DNA from: SZUA-547 sp963669315
Lineage (GTDB): Bacteria; Pseudomonadota; Alphaproteobacteria; Rhodobacterales; Rhodobacteraceae
Length of the DNA: 64,000 nt
Direction of reading: 5' to 3'
NCBI GenBank assembly: GCA_963669315.1
Contig: OY770021.1
Location: forward strand, 3,348,001-3,412,000
In this document: piece by piece, positions 8,159-15,855 of the stretch
Layout: the number at the start of each line of letters is the position of its first letter
Numbering within the stretch: position 1 is the stretch's first letter
Translations under genes and position numbers: made by a program
Notes under the pieces: generated by a model
Seen by the model: the letters and a program-made list of their open reading frames with translations, nothing else
What the model was told of the DNA's origin: nothing
The model's database searches: none

Positions 8159-10450
8159 ATGTTGAAGTTTGGTATCAGCCAACCCGTGCGCAGGGTTGAG
8201 GACGATCGGTTTCTGACCGGCCGCGGGGCTTATGTCGATGACCTGCCAAGCGAGAACGCGGCGCGCGTCGTCTTTGTGCGGTCAACCGTGGCGCATGGGG
8301 TAATCACCGAACTGGACGTATCGGATGCGCGCGAAGCGCCGGGGGTTTTCGCGGTGCTGACGGGCGCGGATCTCGATGCGGCGATCTCGAACGATATGAG
8401 CGCCGATCTGGTGAGCAATCGGGACGGGAGCAAGAGCGCGCGGCCGCGCCGCCCGATCCTCGCCGTCGGCAGGGTGCGCTATGTGGGCGAACCCGTCGCC
8501 GCGGTGATCGCCGAGACCGTCGAGCAGGCCAGGGACGCCGCCGAGATGGTGCTGGTCGACTATGACGACCTGCCTGTGGTCACCGACACCGCGACGGCGT
8601 TGAGCAGCGACGCCCCCCAGCTTCACGAAGAGGCGCCCAGCAACCTCTCCTTCGACTGGGCGGTTGGCGACGAGGATGCGACCAATTTAGTTTTCAAGGC
8701 GGCGGCGCATATCGTCTCATTGGATCTGATCAACAACCGCGTCATCGCCGCCCCGATGGAGACCCGCGGCGTGCTGGCCGAGTGGGGGCCGGACGGACGG
8801 CTGCATGTGGCCACGAACGGGCAGGGGCCGTGGAGCATGAAGCGCGAATTCGCCAAGCGCCTGCAGGTCCCGCCAGAGGATATCCGGGTCACTCAGGCCG
8901 ATGTCGGCGGCGGGTTCGGCATGAAGGCGCATTATTACGCGGAGCATTTCGTCTGCGCCCACGCCGCCAAGATGATCGGTCGCCCAGTGCGCTGGATGGC
9001 GGATCGGGCGGAATCGATGCTCTCAGACGCCCAAGGGCGGGACAATGTCACCACAATCGAGGGCGCGTTCGACGCGGACCACAAGCTGCTGGCCCTGCGG
9101 GTGAACTGTCTTGCGGCGATGGGCGCTTATCTCTCGCCGGACGCCCAATGGATTCCGACACTGGCGAAGTTCATCCTGACCGGCGTCTATGACGTGCCGA
9201 CCGTGTTTATGGGCGTAAAAGGCGTCTACACCAATACGACGCCTGTGGACGCATATCGCGGCGCCGGCCGGCCCGAAGGAATCTACGCGATCGAGCGTCT
9301 GATGGATGCTGCGGCCCGCCAATTCGGCCTGGAGCAGGACGCGTTGCGCAGGAGGAACTTTGTTCGCGGCTTTCCCTATGAGAGCGCGACGGGCGAGTTA
9401 TACGATGTCGGAGATTTCGACAGGGTGCTGGATCGGGCCAAGGACGAGGCCGACTGGGATGGCTTCGCCGCCCGCAAGGCCGAGGCCGCGAGGCGCGGCA
9501 AGCTGCGAGGTCAGGGGCTTTGCTATTACATCGAGTCCATTCTCGGTTCTCCGAAGGAGACCGCGACGATTTCATTTACCGAGGACGGCATGGTCGAGTT
9601 GGCAGTAGGCACGCAGTCCAACGGGCAGGGGCACGAGACGGTCTACACTCAGATCCTGCATGAGCGCACAGGTCTGCCGTTCGAGAAAATTCGCGTCATT
9701 CAGGGCGACACCGACCGGATCGCCAAGGGCGGCGGCACTGGCGGATCGCGCTCGGTGACGACGCAGGGCGTGGCGATCAACGGCGCCTCGGATGATCTGA
9801 TCGAGAAAATGCGTCCGCTGGCGGAGGAGGAGTTGGAGATCTCCGCGGCCGATATGGTTTGGGAGGAGGGCGCCTACAGGATCGCCGGAACCGACCGGGC
9901 TCTGACGCTGTTGCAACTGGCGGGCGTCGCGCGCGCGAAGGGCCATATGGAACTGCTGATGCAGTCAACAGAGACAAAGCTTCCCGCGCGTTCTTTCCCC
10001 AATGGCGCCCATGTCGCCGAGGTCGAGGTGGATGAGGATACGGGGGGAGTTTCCGTCGTAAAGTATACTGTGGTCGATGATTTCGGCGTTCTGATGAATC
10101 CTATTCTGGCTGAGGGCCAGGTGCATGGCGGCGTGGTGCAGGGCCTTGGGCAGGCGATCACGGAGCACGTCGTTTGGGACGAAGACGGGCAACTATTGTC
10201 CGGCACGTTCATGGACTACGCCATTCCGCGGGCGAGCGACGCGCCGATGATCCCGTTCCACCACGAGGGGACGCCCTCAACGGCCAATTCCATCGGCATG
10301 AAAGGGTGCGGAGAGGCGGGAACGGTGGGTGCGCTGGCGGCCGTGACCAACGCGGCGCTGGACGCGGTCTGGGATGCTGGCGTGCGCCATGTCGATATGC
10401 CGTTGACGCCTTTGCGCATGTGGACTTGGCTGCAGGAGGCTGGCGAATAG
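8159..10450 (+). CDS. Xanthine dehydrogenase/CoxL-type molybdopterin large subunit
   Basis: 763-residue molybdenum hydroxylase large subunit starting MLKFGISQPVRRVEDDRFLTG, with AGGAGGAG just upstream. Family landmarks are visible: GGGFGMKAHYYAE, the active-site loop AYRGAGRPEG (the AYRGAGR form of class II CoxL-like proteins, not the CO-dehydrogenase AYRCSFR form), GGTGGSRSVTTQG and the C-terminal catalytic glutamate in GCGEAGTVGA. It should oxidise an aldehyde, purine or other heterocycle. No FAD subunit, [2Fe-2S] subunit or maturation gene lies next to it, so partners must be encoded elsewhere. Confidence 0.9.
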   Translation: MLKFGISQPVRRVEDDRFLTGRGAYVDDLPSENAARVVFVRSTVAHGVITELDVSDAREAPGVFAVLTGADLDAAISNDMSADLVSNRDGSKSARPRRPILAVGRVRYVGEPVAAVIAETVEQARDAAEMVLVDYDDLPVVTDTATALSSDAPQLHEEAPSNLSFDWAVGDEDATNLVFKAAAHIVSLDLINNRVIAAPMETRGVLAEWGPDGRLHVATNGQGPWSMKREFAKRLQVPPEDIRVTQADVGGGFGMKAHYYAEHFVCAHAAKMIGRPVRWMADRAESMLSDAQGRDNVTTIEGAFDADHKLLALRVNCLAAMGAYLSPDAQWIPTLAKFILTGVYDVPTVFMGVKGVYTNTTPVDAYRGAGRPEGIYAIERLMDAAARQFGLEQDALRRRNFVRGFPYESATGELYDVGDFDRVLDRAKDEADWDGFAARKAEAARRGKLRGQGLCYYIESILGSPKETATISFTEDGMVELAVGTQSNGQGHETVYTQILHERTGLPFEKIRVIQGDTDRIAKGGGTGGSRSVTTQGVAINGASDDLIEKMRPLAEEELEISAADMVWEEGAYRIAGTDRALTLLQLAGVARAKGHMELLMQSTETKLPARSFPNGAHVAEVEVDEDTGGVSVVKYTVVDDFGVLMNPILAEGQVHGGVVQGLGQAITEHVVWDEDGQLLSGTFMDYAIPRASDAPMIPFHHEGTPSTANSIGMKGCGEAGTVGALAAVTNAALDAVWDAGVRHVDMPLTPLRMWTWLQEAGE

Positions 10451-10459
10451 GGGACTCAT

Positions 10460-10999
10460 ATGGCGAGAATTCAGACGCAGGGCGTGCATCACATCACGCT
10501 GAATGGCGCGGACCGGCAAACCTCCATCGATTTCTGGGAGGGGCTGCTGGGTATGCCTCTCATCTTTGAGCAGCCCAATCTCGACAATTACGAGATCAAC
10601 CATCTTTACTTCGATCCCGGCGACGGGCGGCTGATCACGGTCTTCACTCATGAGGACCGAGCGGTCGATGAGACGCACAATCCGAATGCGCCCGGCAATG
10701 TGCATCATCTCGCGTTCATGGTCAGCCTCGCCACCTACAAGCAGGTGGCGAAGCGGTTGGACGCAAGAGGCGTTTCCCATTCGGGAGAGATCGACCGGGG
10801 CTTCATGTGGTCGATCTATTTTCGCGATCCGCTGGGTCAGCTGATCGAACTAGCGACCTACAAGTTTGAGCCGCCAACCGGCGCGACGCATTCGGATGTT
10901 CTGCGCATCGCCCACAAGCTGCGCATGGCGCGCGGCGCCATCAATATTCAGGACGTGGATCTCGCGGACGCCATCGAAGAACTGATGAAACGGGGTTAG
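10460..10999 (+). CDS. VOC family protein
   Basis: 179 residues with two VOC modules: GVHHITLNGADRQTSIDFWEG at the N-terminus and NVHHLAFMV through SIYFRDPLGQLIELATY. Histidine at GVHHITL, histidine at NVHHLAF and glutamate at QLIELATY match a typical metal triad of glyoxalase or ring-cleaving dioxygenase relatives. The C-terminal ~35 residues (DVLRIAHKLRMARGAINIQ) extend beyond the fold. It starts ten bases after the molybdenum subunit and may act in the same catabolic step, which is an inference from position only. Confidence 0.85.
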   Translation: MARIQTQGVHHITLNGADRQTSIDFWEGLLGMPLIFEQPNLDNYEINHLYFDPGDGRLITVFTHEDRAVDETHNPNAPGNVHHLAFMVSLATYKQVAKRLDARGVSHSGEIDRGFMWSIYFRDPLGQLIELATYKFEPPTGATHSDVLRIAHKLRMARGAINIQDVDLADAIEELMKRG

Positions 11000-11011
11000 A
11001 TCAGACGAAAA

Positions 11012-11086
11012 CCCGATAGTTTGATCCCCGTCAATTCGCGCAGCGGGCTATCGGGCCAATCTGCCTTCGGAAACATTCTATCGGAG
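11012..11086 (+). promoter_or_regulatory. Leader with one arm able to pair with two downstream copies
   Basis: CCCGATAG at 11012-11019 is the exact complement of CTATCGGG at 11048-11055. A second CTATCGG at 11078-11084 runs into the GGAGAGG ribosome site (11083-11089) of the following gene. The left arm could therefore pair with the middle copy or, alternatively, with the copy that overlaps the ribosome site. Whether this is used as a switch is unknown. Confidence 0.3.
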
Positions 11087-11092
11087 AGGCAG

Positions 11093-11344
11093 ATGACTCA
11101 TACCCCGCATGAACTGGTCGCGGAATTTCCGGAGCACGCCGGGACCATCCACCACCTGAAGGTCGAGAACGCGCATTTCGCGAAGCTGTTCGACAAATAC
11201 CATGACCTGAACCGCGCCATTCACCGGGCGGAGACCAATATCGAGCCCACCGACTCTCTGTTCGAGCATCAGATGCGAAAAGAGCGGATGGCGCTGAAAG
11301 ACGAGCTCTGGGCGATGATCCGCGGCGCGACCGCGGAGGCTTAG
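11093..11344 (+). CDS. YdcH-like (DUF465) small protein
   Basis: 83 residues, MTHTPHELVAEFPEHAG to the end, matching the small alpha-helical YdcH/DUF465 family in length and pattern (HxLVxEFPEH near the start, KENAHFAKLFDKYHDLN-like helix, then a second charged helix with LKDEL). It probably forms a helical hairpin; no activity is known. The ATG at 11093 has GGAGAGG four bases upstream; upstream in-frame codons are not needed. It ends three bases from the convergent cyclase gene. Confidence 0.85.
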   Translation: MTHTPHELVAEFPEHAGTIHHLKVENAHFAKLFDKYHDLNRAIHRAETNIEPTDSLFEHQMRKERMALKDELWAMIRGATAEA

Positions 11345-11347
11345 GGC

Positions 11348-12550
11348 TTAACGCGATCCGGGCACTTCGACCGGTGGGGCGTAGATGTCAATCGGCTCCG
11401 CCAGCCCTTTCACCGCGTGACCTCCATGGGCGCAGGCGGCCTCGTCGATATGAGCTAGGAATTCGGCCGAGACCAGGATCGGCTCTCCGATTTCCTTGGT
11501 CAGCGATTCAAGCCGCGCGGTGCGGTTGACCGCAGCGCCCATCACCGTGAAGTCCAACCGATCCGGCGCGCCGATATTGCCGTAGATCGCCTCGCCGAAA
11601 TGCAGGCCGATTCCAAAGCGAAGGCGGTCGTCGCCTTCCGCCTTTTTCAGGGCGGCGCGCGCGGTCTCCAGCGCCGCGCGGCAGACGTCTCTCGCGCTGC
11701 GGCCGTTGCTCGCGGGAAAGATCATCAACAGGGCGTCGCCAATCAGGTTGACCACCTCTCCGCCGCGCGGCTTCGCCTCATCCCACGCGATTTCGAAATA
11801 CCGGTTGATCGTGTCGAGCACCTCGATGATCGGGCGGGTTTCGGTCAGCCGGGTGAAATCGCGAAAGTCCGAATACCAGAAGGCGGCCGTGATCGCCTCG
11901 GCGTCGCCGCGTTTCACCTGCCCGCTGAGCACATGTTTGCCGGAACGGTGGCCGATATAGGTTTCAAGCAGCGTTTCCGCGATCTGACGCTGGATCAGCG
12001 CCTCGAGGATCGGCGCGATGCGCTCGCAAAGCGCCTGGAAGCCTTTGACCTGGGCCTCAGTGAAGCCTTCAGGCGCGCCCGAGGCGATCGCGAACATGCC
12101 TTTCTCTGGCCCGGCGAAGCGGATCGGCGCGGCCAGATAGTCGGCTCCGCCTTCGGCCTTAATCTCGAACAGAACCCGGTGATCCTTCGCGGGGTCGAGA
12201 TCGTCGAGGCGGCGATGATAGACGCTGTCGCTGGAGAACACCGCCTCGACCGGGCTGCCGACGAATTTCGCCTGGCCCTCCAGCCCATGCGCCGAGCCCA
12301 GTTCGTGCGTGGCGCCGCGGCCCAGCCACCATTTGACGGTGATGACCCGGATCAGCGGGTGGAGGGTCTGAAACGAAAACCGCGTCCGGACAAGCGGCGC
12401 GCCCGCCTGAACAAGCGCTTTTGAGATGCCGTCCAGAAGCTCGCTGGTGGTCTGCGCGAACCTCCCGCCGTCGTCGAGCCAGACGAAGGCGTCCTCTGGT
12501 CGCCAGTCTGCGTTTGGAACAGGGGAAGTGGGGGCGGATTCTGTCACCAT
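11348..12550 (-). CDS. Class III adenylate/guanylate cyclase-domain protein with altered base-recognition residue
   Basis: 400 residues: an N-terminal ~195-residue sensory region that looks GAF-like, then a cyclase homology domain from AITAAFWYSDFRDFTRLTE. Both metal-binding aspartates appear present (SDFRDFT and IGDALLMIF). The lysine that normally precedes the second site by three residues and helps select adenine is asparagine (VVNLIGD), and the later substrate-contact position is alanine (VMGAAVNRTARLE). Nucleotide specificity and even activity are therefore uncertain. It is a single gene convergent with the YdcH-like gene. Confidence 0.85.
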   Translation of the reverse strand: MVTESAPTSPVPNADWRPEDAFVWLDDGGRFAQTTSELLDGISKALVQAGAPLVRTRFSFQTLHPLIRVITVKWWLGRGATHELGSAHGLEGQAKFVGSPVEAVFSSDSVYHRRLDDLDPAKDHRVLFEIKAEGGADYLAAPIRFAGPEKGMFAIASGAPEGFTEAQVKGFQALCERIAPILEALIQRQIAETLLETYIGHRSGKHVLSGQVKRGDAEAITAAFWYSDFRDFTRLTETRPIIEVLDTINRYFEIAWDEAKPRGGEVVNLIGDALLMIFPASNGRSARDVCRAALETARAALKKAEGDDRLRFGIGLHFGEAIYGNIGAPDRLDFTVMGAAVNRTARLESLTKEIGEPILVSAEFLAHIDEAACAHGGHAVKGLAEPIDIYAPPVEVPGSR

Positions 12551-12644
12551 GGGCGTATTCTACGCCATGACGGACAGCCGACAATGCGGGAAGCGCGCCG
12601 CCCCAAGGCAGGGACAGCGCGATTTTGGTCAAAGCGTGTTTCGC

Positions 12645-14087
12645 CTATCCCAACTTCCCATCCCGCGTCAGCCGGTCGGCCAGCGCATCCAGCGTCTGCC
12701 AAGCGCGTTCGGCCAGCACATCGGCCTCGCCATCGCTCAAAGTCAGGGGGGGAGAGATCACCATCGTGTCGCCGATCGCGCGCATCACCAGCCCGTTTTC
12801 GACCGCGATGTCGCGGCAGATCTCGCCAGCTTGGCCGCGATCCTCAAACATTTCGATCCGCGGCTCCTTCTTCTTCACCAGTTCAATCGCGCCAAGCATG
12901 CCCTTGATGCGAGCCTCGCCGACCATGGGGTGCTCCGCTAGCGTCATCCAGCGCTGGGAGAGATAGGGGCCGATGCTGTCGCGGACGCGCTCCACCAGGT
13001 TCTCCTCGTGCATGATGCGCAGATTGGCGAGGCCCGCCGCGCAGGCCGCCGGGTGGCCCGAATATGTGAAGCCGTGGAAGAACTCGCCCGCTTTCTCGAT
13101 CACCGGTCCGGCGACCTTGTCCGAGATCAGAACGCCGCCCATGGGGATGTAGCCGGAGGTCATGCCTTTGGCGATCGGCATCAGGTCGGGCTGGATGTCG
13201 TAGGTTTCCGACCCCCACCAATTCCCGGTGCGCCCGAAGCCGCAGATCACCTCATCGGCGATCAGCAGGATATCGTGCTCCCGGCAGATGCGGCTGATTT
13301 CGGGCCAATAGCTGTCGGGCGGGATGATGACGCCGCCCGCGCCCTGAATCGGCTCGGCGATGAAAGCGCAGATATTATCCGCGCCCAACTCTTCGATTTT
13401 GGCCTCCAACTCTCTCGCCCGCATGAGGCCGAATCCGGCTTCGCTGACGCCTGCGCCCATCAGGCGGCCTTCGCCGAACCACCAGGGCTGTCCGATATGG
13501 GCGACCCCTTCGATGGGAAGGCCGGATTGCGCGTGCATCGCGTCCATACCGCCCAAGCTGGCCCCGACGACGGTGGAGCCGTGGTAAGCGTTCTTGCGTC
13601 CGATGAAAATCTTCTTGGCGGGCTTGCCCACGCAGTCCCAGTAGACCCGCGCGAGGCGGAATACGGTGTCGATCGCCTCTGACCCGGAATTGGTGAAGAA
13701 GACGCGGCTGAAGCCAGCCGGTGAGACCTCGTCAAGCGCGGCGGCGAATTCAGCGGCGGCTGGATGGGTGGTCTGGAAAAACGTGTTGTAGAAGGGCAGT
13801 TCGCGCATTTGCCGGGCGACGGCCTCGACGATCTCCTCCCGCCCATAGCCGACATTCACGCACCAAAGGCCGGCCATCGCGTCGAGGATGCGTTTGCCAT
13901 CGACGGTTTCCAGCCAACTGCCGGAGGCTTTGGCGATCACTCGCGCGCCTTTGGCGGCGAGATCGCCGGAGTTCGTGAACGGGTGCCAGTGATGCGCCGC
14001 GTCCATCGCCTGATACTCGGCGGCGGGACGGAGGTTCGAGGCAGATTGTGTGACGCCGGGGGCGGAGCGCGCTGCATGGGTGACCAT
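12645..14087 (-). CDS. Class III omega-aminotransferase, putrescine/diamine:pyruvate type
   Basis: 480-residue PLP aminotransferase. It carries MAGLWCVNVGYGREEI, the phosphate-binding FFTNSGSEAIDT, the PLP aspartate motif IADEVICGFGRTG and the Schiff-base lysine in MPIAKGMTSGYIPMGG. The sequence and the neighbourhood of an agmatinase-family gene and a glutamine-synthetase-like ligase point to putrescine or a related diamine as donor with pyruvate as acceptor, as in SpuC. GGAGGT lies six bases before the ATG, and the palindromic operator at 14101-14116 sits immediately upstream. Confidence 0.88.
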   Translation of the reverse strand: MVTHAARSAPGVTQSASNLRPAAEYQAMDAAHHWHPFTNSGDLAAKGARVIAKASGSWLETVDGKRILDAMAGLWCVNVGYGREEIVEAVARQMRELPFYNTFFQTTHPAAAEFAAALDEVSPAGFSRVFFTNSGSEAIDTVFRLARVYWDCVGKPAKKIFIGRKNAYHGSTVVGASLGGMDAMHAQSGLPIEGVAHIGQPWWFGEGRLMGAGVSEAGFGLMRARELEAKIEELGADNICAFIAEPIQGAGGVIIPPDSYWPEISRICREHDILLIADEVICGFGRTGNWWGSETYDIQPDLMPIAKGMTSGYIPMGGVLISDKVAGPVIEKAGEFFHGFTYSGHPAACAAGLANLRIMHEENLVERVRDSIGPYLSQRWMTLAEHPMVGEARIKGMLGAIELVKKKEPRIEMFEDRGQAGEICRDIAVENGLVMRAIGDTMVISPPLTLSDGEADVLAERAWQTLDALADRLTRDGKLG

Positions 14088-14100
14088 TGGCTGACCTCCA

Positions 14101-14116
14101 ATATGTGATCACAAAT
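14101..14116. promoter_or_regulatory. Palindromic operator upstream of the aminotransferase (copy 1)
   Basis: TGTGATCACA at 14104-14113 is a perfect 10-base palindrome inside ATATGTGATCACAAAT. It lies 14 bases before the aminotransferase start and between it and the GntR gene. The same core occurs once more in the window's polyamine cluster, at 14810-14819, with similar A/T flanks. FCD-type GntR proteins bind short TNGTNNNACNA-like palindromes, so the neighbouring GntR protein is the natural candidate. Confidence 0.75.
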
Positions 14117-14141
14117 AATCTGCGCCTGCTTTCGCGCCGCG

Positions 14142-14801
14142 TCAAGCCTCGTCGAATGCGTGTTGGGCCAGTTCCAACCCCTGACGCACATCGGCGCGGA
14201 TCGCCTTGGCCAGCTCCGCGTCGTCTTTCGCCTCCAGCGCCTTTATGGCGGCGACATGGTGATCAGTCAGGCGTTTTGTGCCGAGGCGTCCATAGACCAG
14301 CCGCATGAACGGTCCGGTCTGCAGCCAGACGCTTTCGACGAGCGCGGTCAGGGCAGGCGCGTCCGCGTGCTCGTAAAGGGCTGAGTGGAACGCCGTGTTG
14401 CCCTCGACATAAGCCACAGCGTCGCCCGAAGCGACCTGCGCGTTCAAGTGCAAGTCCAGTTCCTTGAGACGCGCAACTAACGCTCGATTGATATGCGGCG
14501 CGGCGCGGCGGGCGAGGGCGGGCTCCAGCAATTCACGCGCCTCGGTCAGTTCGGCGAAACGTTCGCGAGTCATTCGGGGCGCGGCGGCGCGGCCCGTGGG
14601 CGTCATCTCCAGCGCTCTTTCTGCGACCAGTCTGCGCACGGCCTCTCGGGCCGGGGTCATCGATACGGACAACTCCGACGCCAGCCCGCGCAAGGTCACC
14701 GCCTCGCCGGGGGCGAGTCCGCCGCCCATGATCCGGCGGCGCAGTATGCGATACACCCAGTCATGGGTTGGAATTCCCGCGCGAGGCGTGCTAGCGTCCA
14801 T
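14142..14801 (-). CDS. GntR-family regulator, FCD subfamily
   Basis: 219 residues: an N-terminal winged helix-turn-helix (VYRILRRRIMGGGLAPGEAVT, then LASELSVSMTPAREAVRRL) and an all-helical C-terminal FCD ligand domain with the metal-site style histidines of FHSALYEHAD and DHHVAAIKAL. It likely senses a polyamine-derived carboxylate and represses the flanking genes. It is transcribed toward the aminotransferase, and identical TGTGATCACA cores sit at both of its ends, so autoregulation and control of both the left and right transcripts are likely. Confidence 0.88.
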   Translation of the reverse strand: MDASTPRAGIPTHDWVYRILRRRIMGGGLAPGEAVTLRGLASELSVSMTPAREAVRRLVAERALEMTPTGRAAAPRMTRERFAELTEARELLEPALARRAAPHINRALVARLKELDLHLNAQVASGDAVAYVEGNTAFHSALYEHADAPALTALVESVWLQTGPFMRLVYGRLGTKRLTDHHVAAIKALEAKDDAELAKAIRADVRQGLELAQHAFDEA

Positions 14802-14806
14802 CAGTC

Positions 14807-14822
14807 AATTGTGATCACATTT
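14807..14822. promoter_or_regulatory. Palindromic operator between gntR and the agmatinase gene (copy 2)
   Basis: AATTGTGATCACATTT holds the same TGTGATCACA palindrome (14810-14819) as copy 1. It lies six bases before the gntR start and 41 bases before the divergent agmatinase-family start, the place expected for an operator serving both directions. Confidence 0.75.
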
Positions 14823-14862
14823 ATTCGCCTGTCAAATCCGCTGGTATGGGGAGGCGCGCGCC

Positions 14863-15855
14863 ATGTCGGACAAGCATCGTCAGGAAACCGCCGTGACCGT
14901 CGATGATCCGCGGGATCGTCGGTATGAGCCTGGCGGCGATGCGATGTACGCGGGGGCTTTAAGCTTTTGTCGCACACCCTATGCGCGCGATCTGGGCGGC
15001 GCCGATGTCGCAGTGGTGGGGGTTCCCTTCGACATGTCTGTCACCGGGCGGCCGGGATGCCGGTTCGGTCCAAGGGCGATCCGCGCCGCGTCGGCCAATT
15101 TGGCGTGGCAACGCGTCTGGCCATCGCCATTCGACCCGTTCGCGCGTCTCGCAGTCGTGGATTGGGGGGATGTCGCATTCGACTCGGGGCGAGCCGAGGC
15201 CGTTCCCGCGCACATCGAGGCCGCCATCGCGCATGTGATCGGGTCGGCCGAAGCGCCGGGGCCCGCTGCGCTGTTGCTGGGCGGCGATCATTTCACCACC
15301 TATCCCAGTCTGAAGGCGCATGCCGCCAAGCACGGCGCGCCCCTTAGCCTGATCCAGTTTGATGCGCATTCTGACACGTGGGGTTCACGAGACGCGGGCA
15401 GGTTGGATCACGGCGTCATGTTCCGGCGGGCGGTCGACGAAGGGATCGTAGACCCCGCGCGCTCGGTCCAGATCGGCTTGCGAACGACCAATGACGATAC
15501 GATGGGGTTTCATATTCTCGACGCGGATTGGGTGCAGGAGCGTGGGTGCGAGGCGGTGTCGGACGCGATCTGCGATGTCGTCGGCGACACAAAGGCGTAT
15601 CTGACCTTCGACATCGACTGCCTTGACCCGGCTTATGCTCCAGGAACGGGCACGCCGGTGTGCGGCGGGCTCTCCACATGGCAAGCGCGGCGCATTTTAC
15701 GCGGATTTGCCGGGCTCAACATTGTTGGCGCGGATATCGTCGAGGTCTCGCCGCCATACGACCATGCTGAGATCACCGCGCTGGCGGCGGCGACGCTGGC
15801 GCTTGATCTCCTATGTCTCTACGCGGAAAGTCCGGGCGTGGAGGCCAATGCATGA
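14863..15855 (+). CDS. speB: Agmatinase/ureohydrolase family protein
   Basis: 330-residue binuclear manganese ureohydrolase. All three metal motifs are present: GGDHFTTYP, FDAHSDTWG and LTFDIDCLDPAYAPGTGTP. The last resembles agmatinase more than arginase. It would cleave a guanidino compound, most likely agmatine, to urea and putrescine, feeding the aminotransferase and the ligase next to it. GGGGAGG precedes the ATG, and the stop overlaps the next start by four bases (ATGA). A guanidinobutyrase-type substrate cannot be excluded. Confidence 0.87.
   Translation: MSDKHRQETAVTVDDPRDRRYEPGGDAMYAGALSFCRTPYARDLGGADVAVVGVPFDMSVTGRPGCRFGPRAIRAASANLAWQRVWPSPFDPFARLAVVDWGDVAFDSGRAEAVPAHIEAAIAHVIGSAEAPGPAALLLGGDHFTTYPSLKAHAAKHGAPLSLIQFDAHSDTWGSRDAGRLDHGVMFRRAVDEGIVDPARSVQIGLRTTNDDTMGFHILDADWVQERGCEAVSDAICDVVGDTKAYLTFDIDCLDPAYAPGTGTPVCGGLSTWQARRILRGFAGLNIVGADIVEVSPPYDHAEITALAAATLALDLLCLYAESPGVEANA

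Noticed and set aside
14104..14113. TGTGATCACA as a CRP/FNR-type site
   Set aside because: CRP sites have TGTGA and TCACA separated by six bases; here they are fused without a spacer, which fits a GntR operator better.
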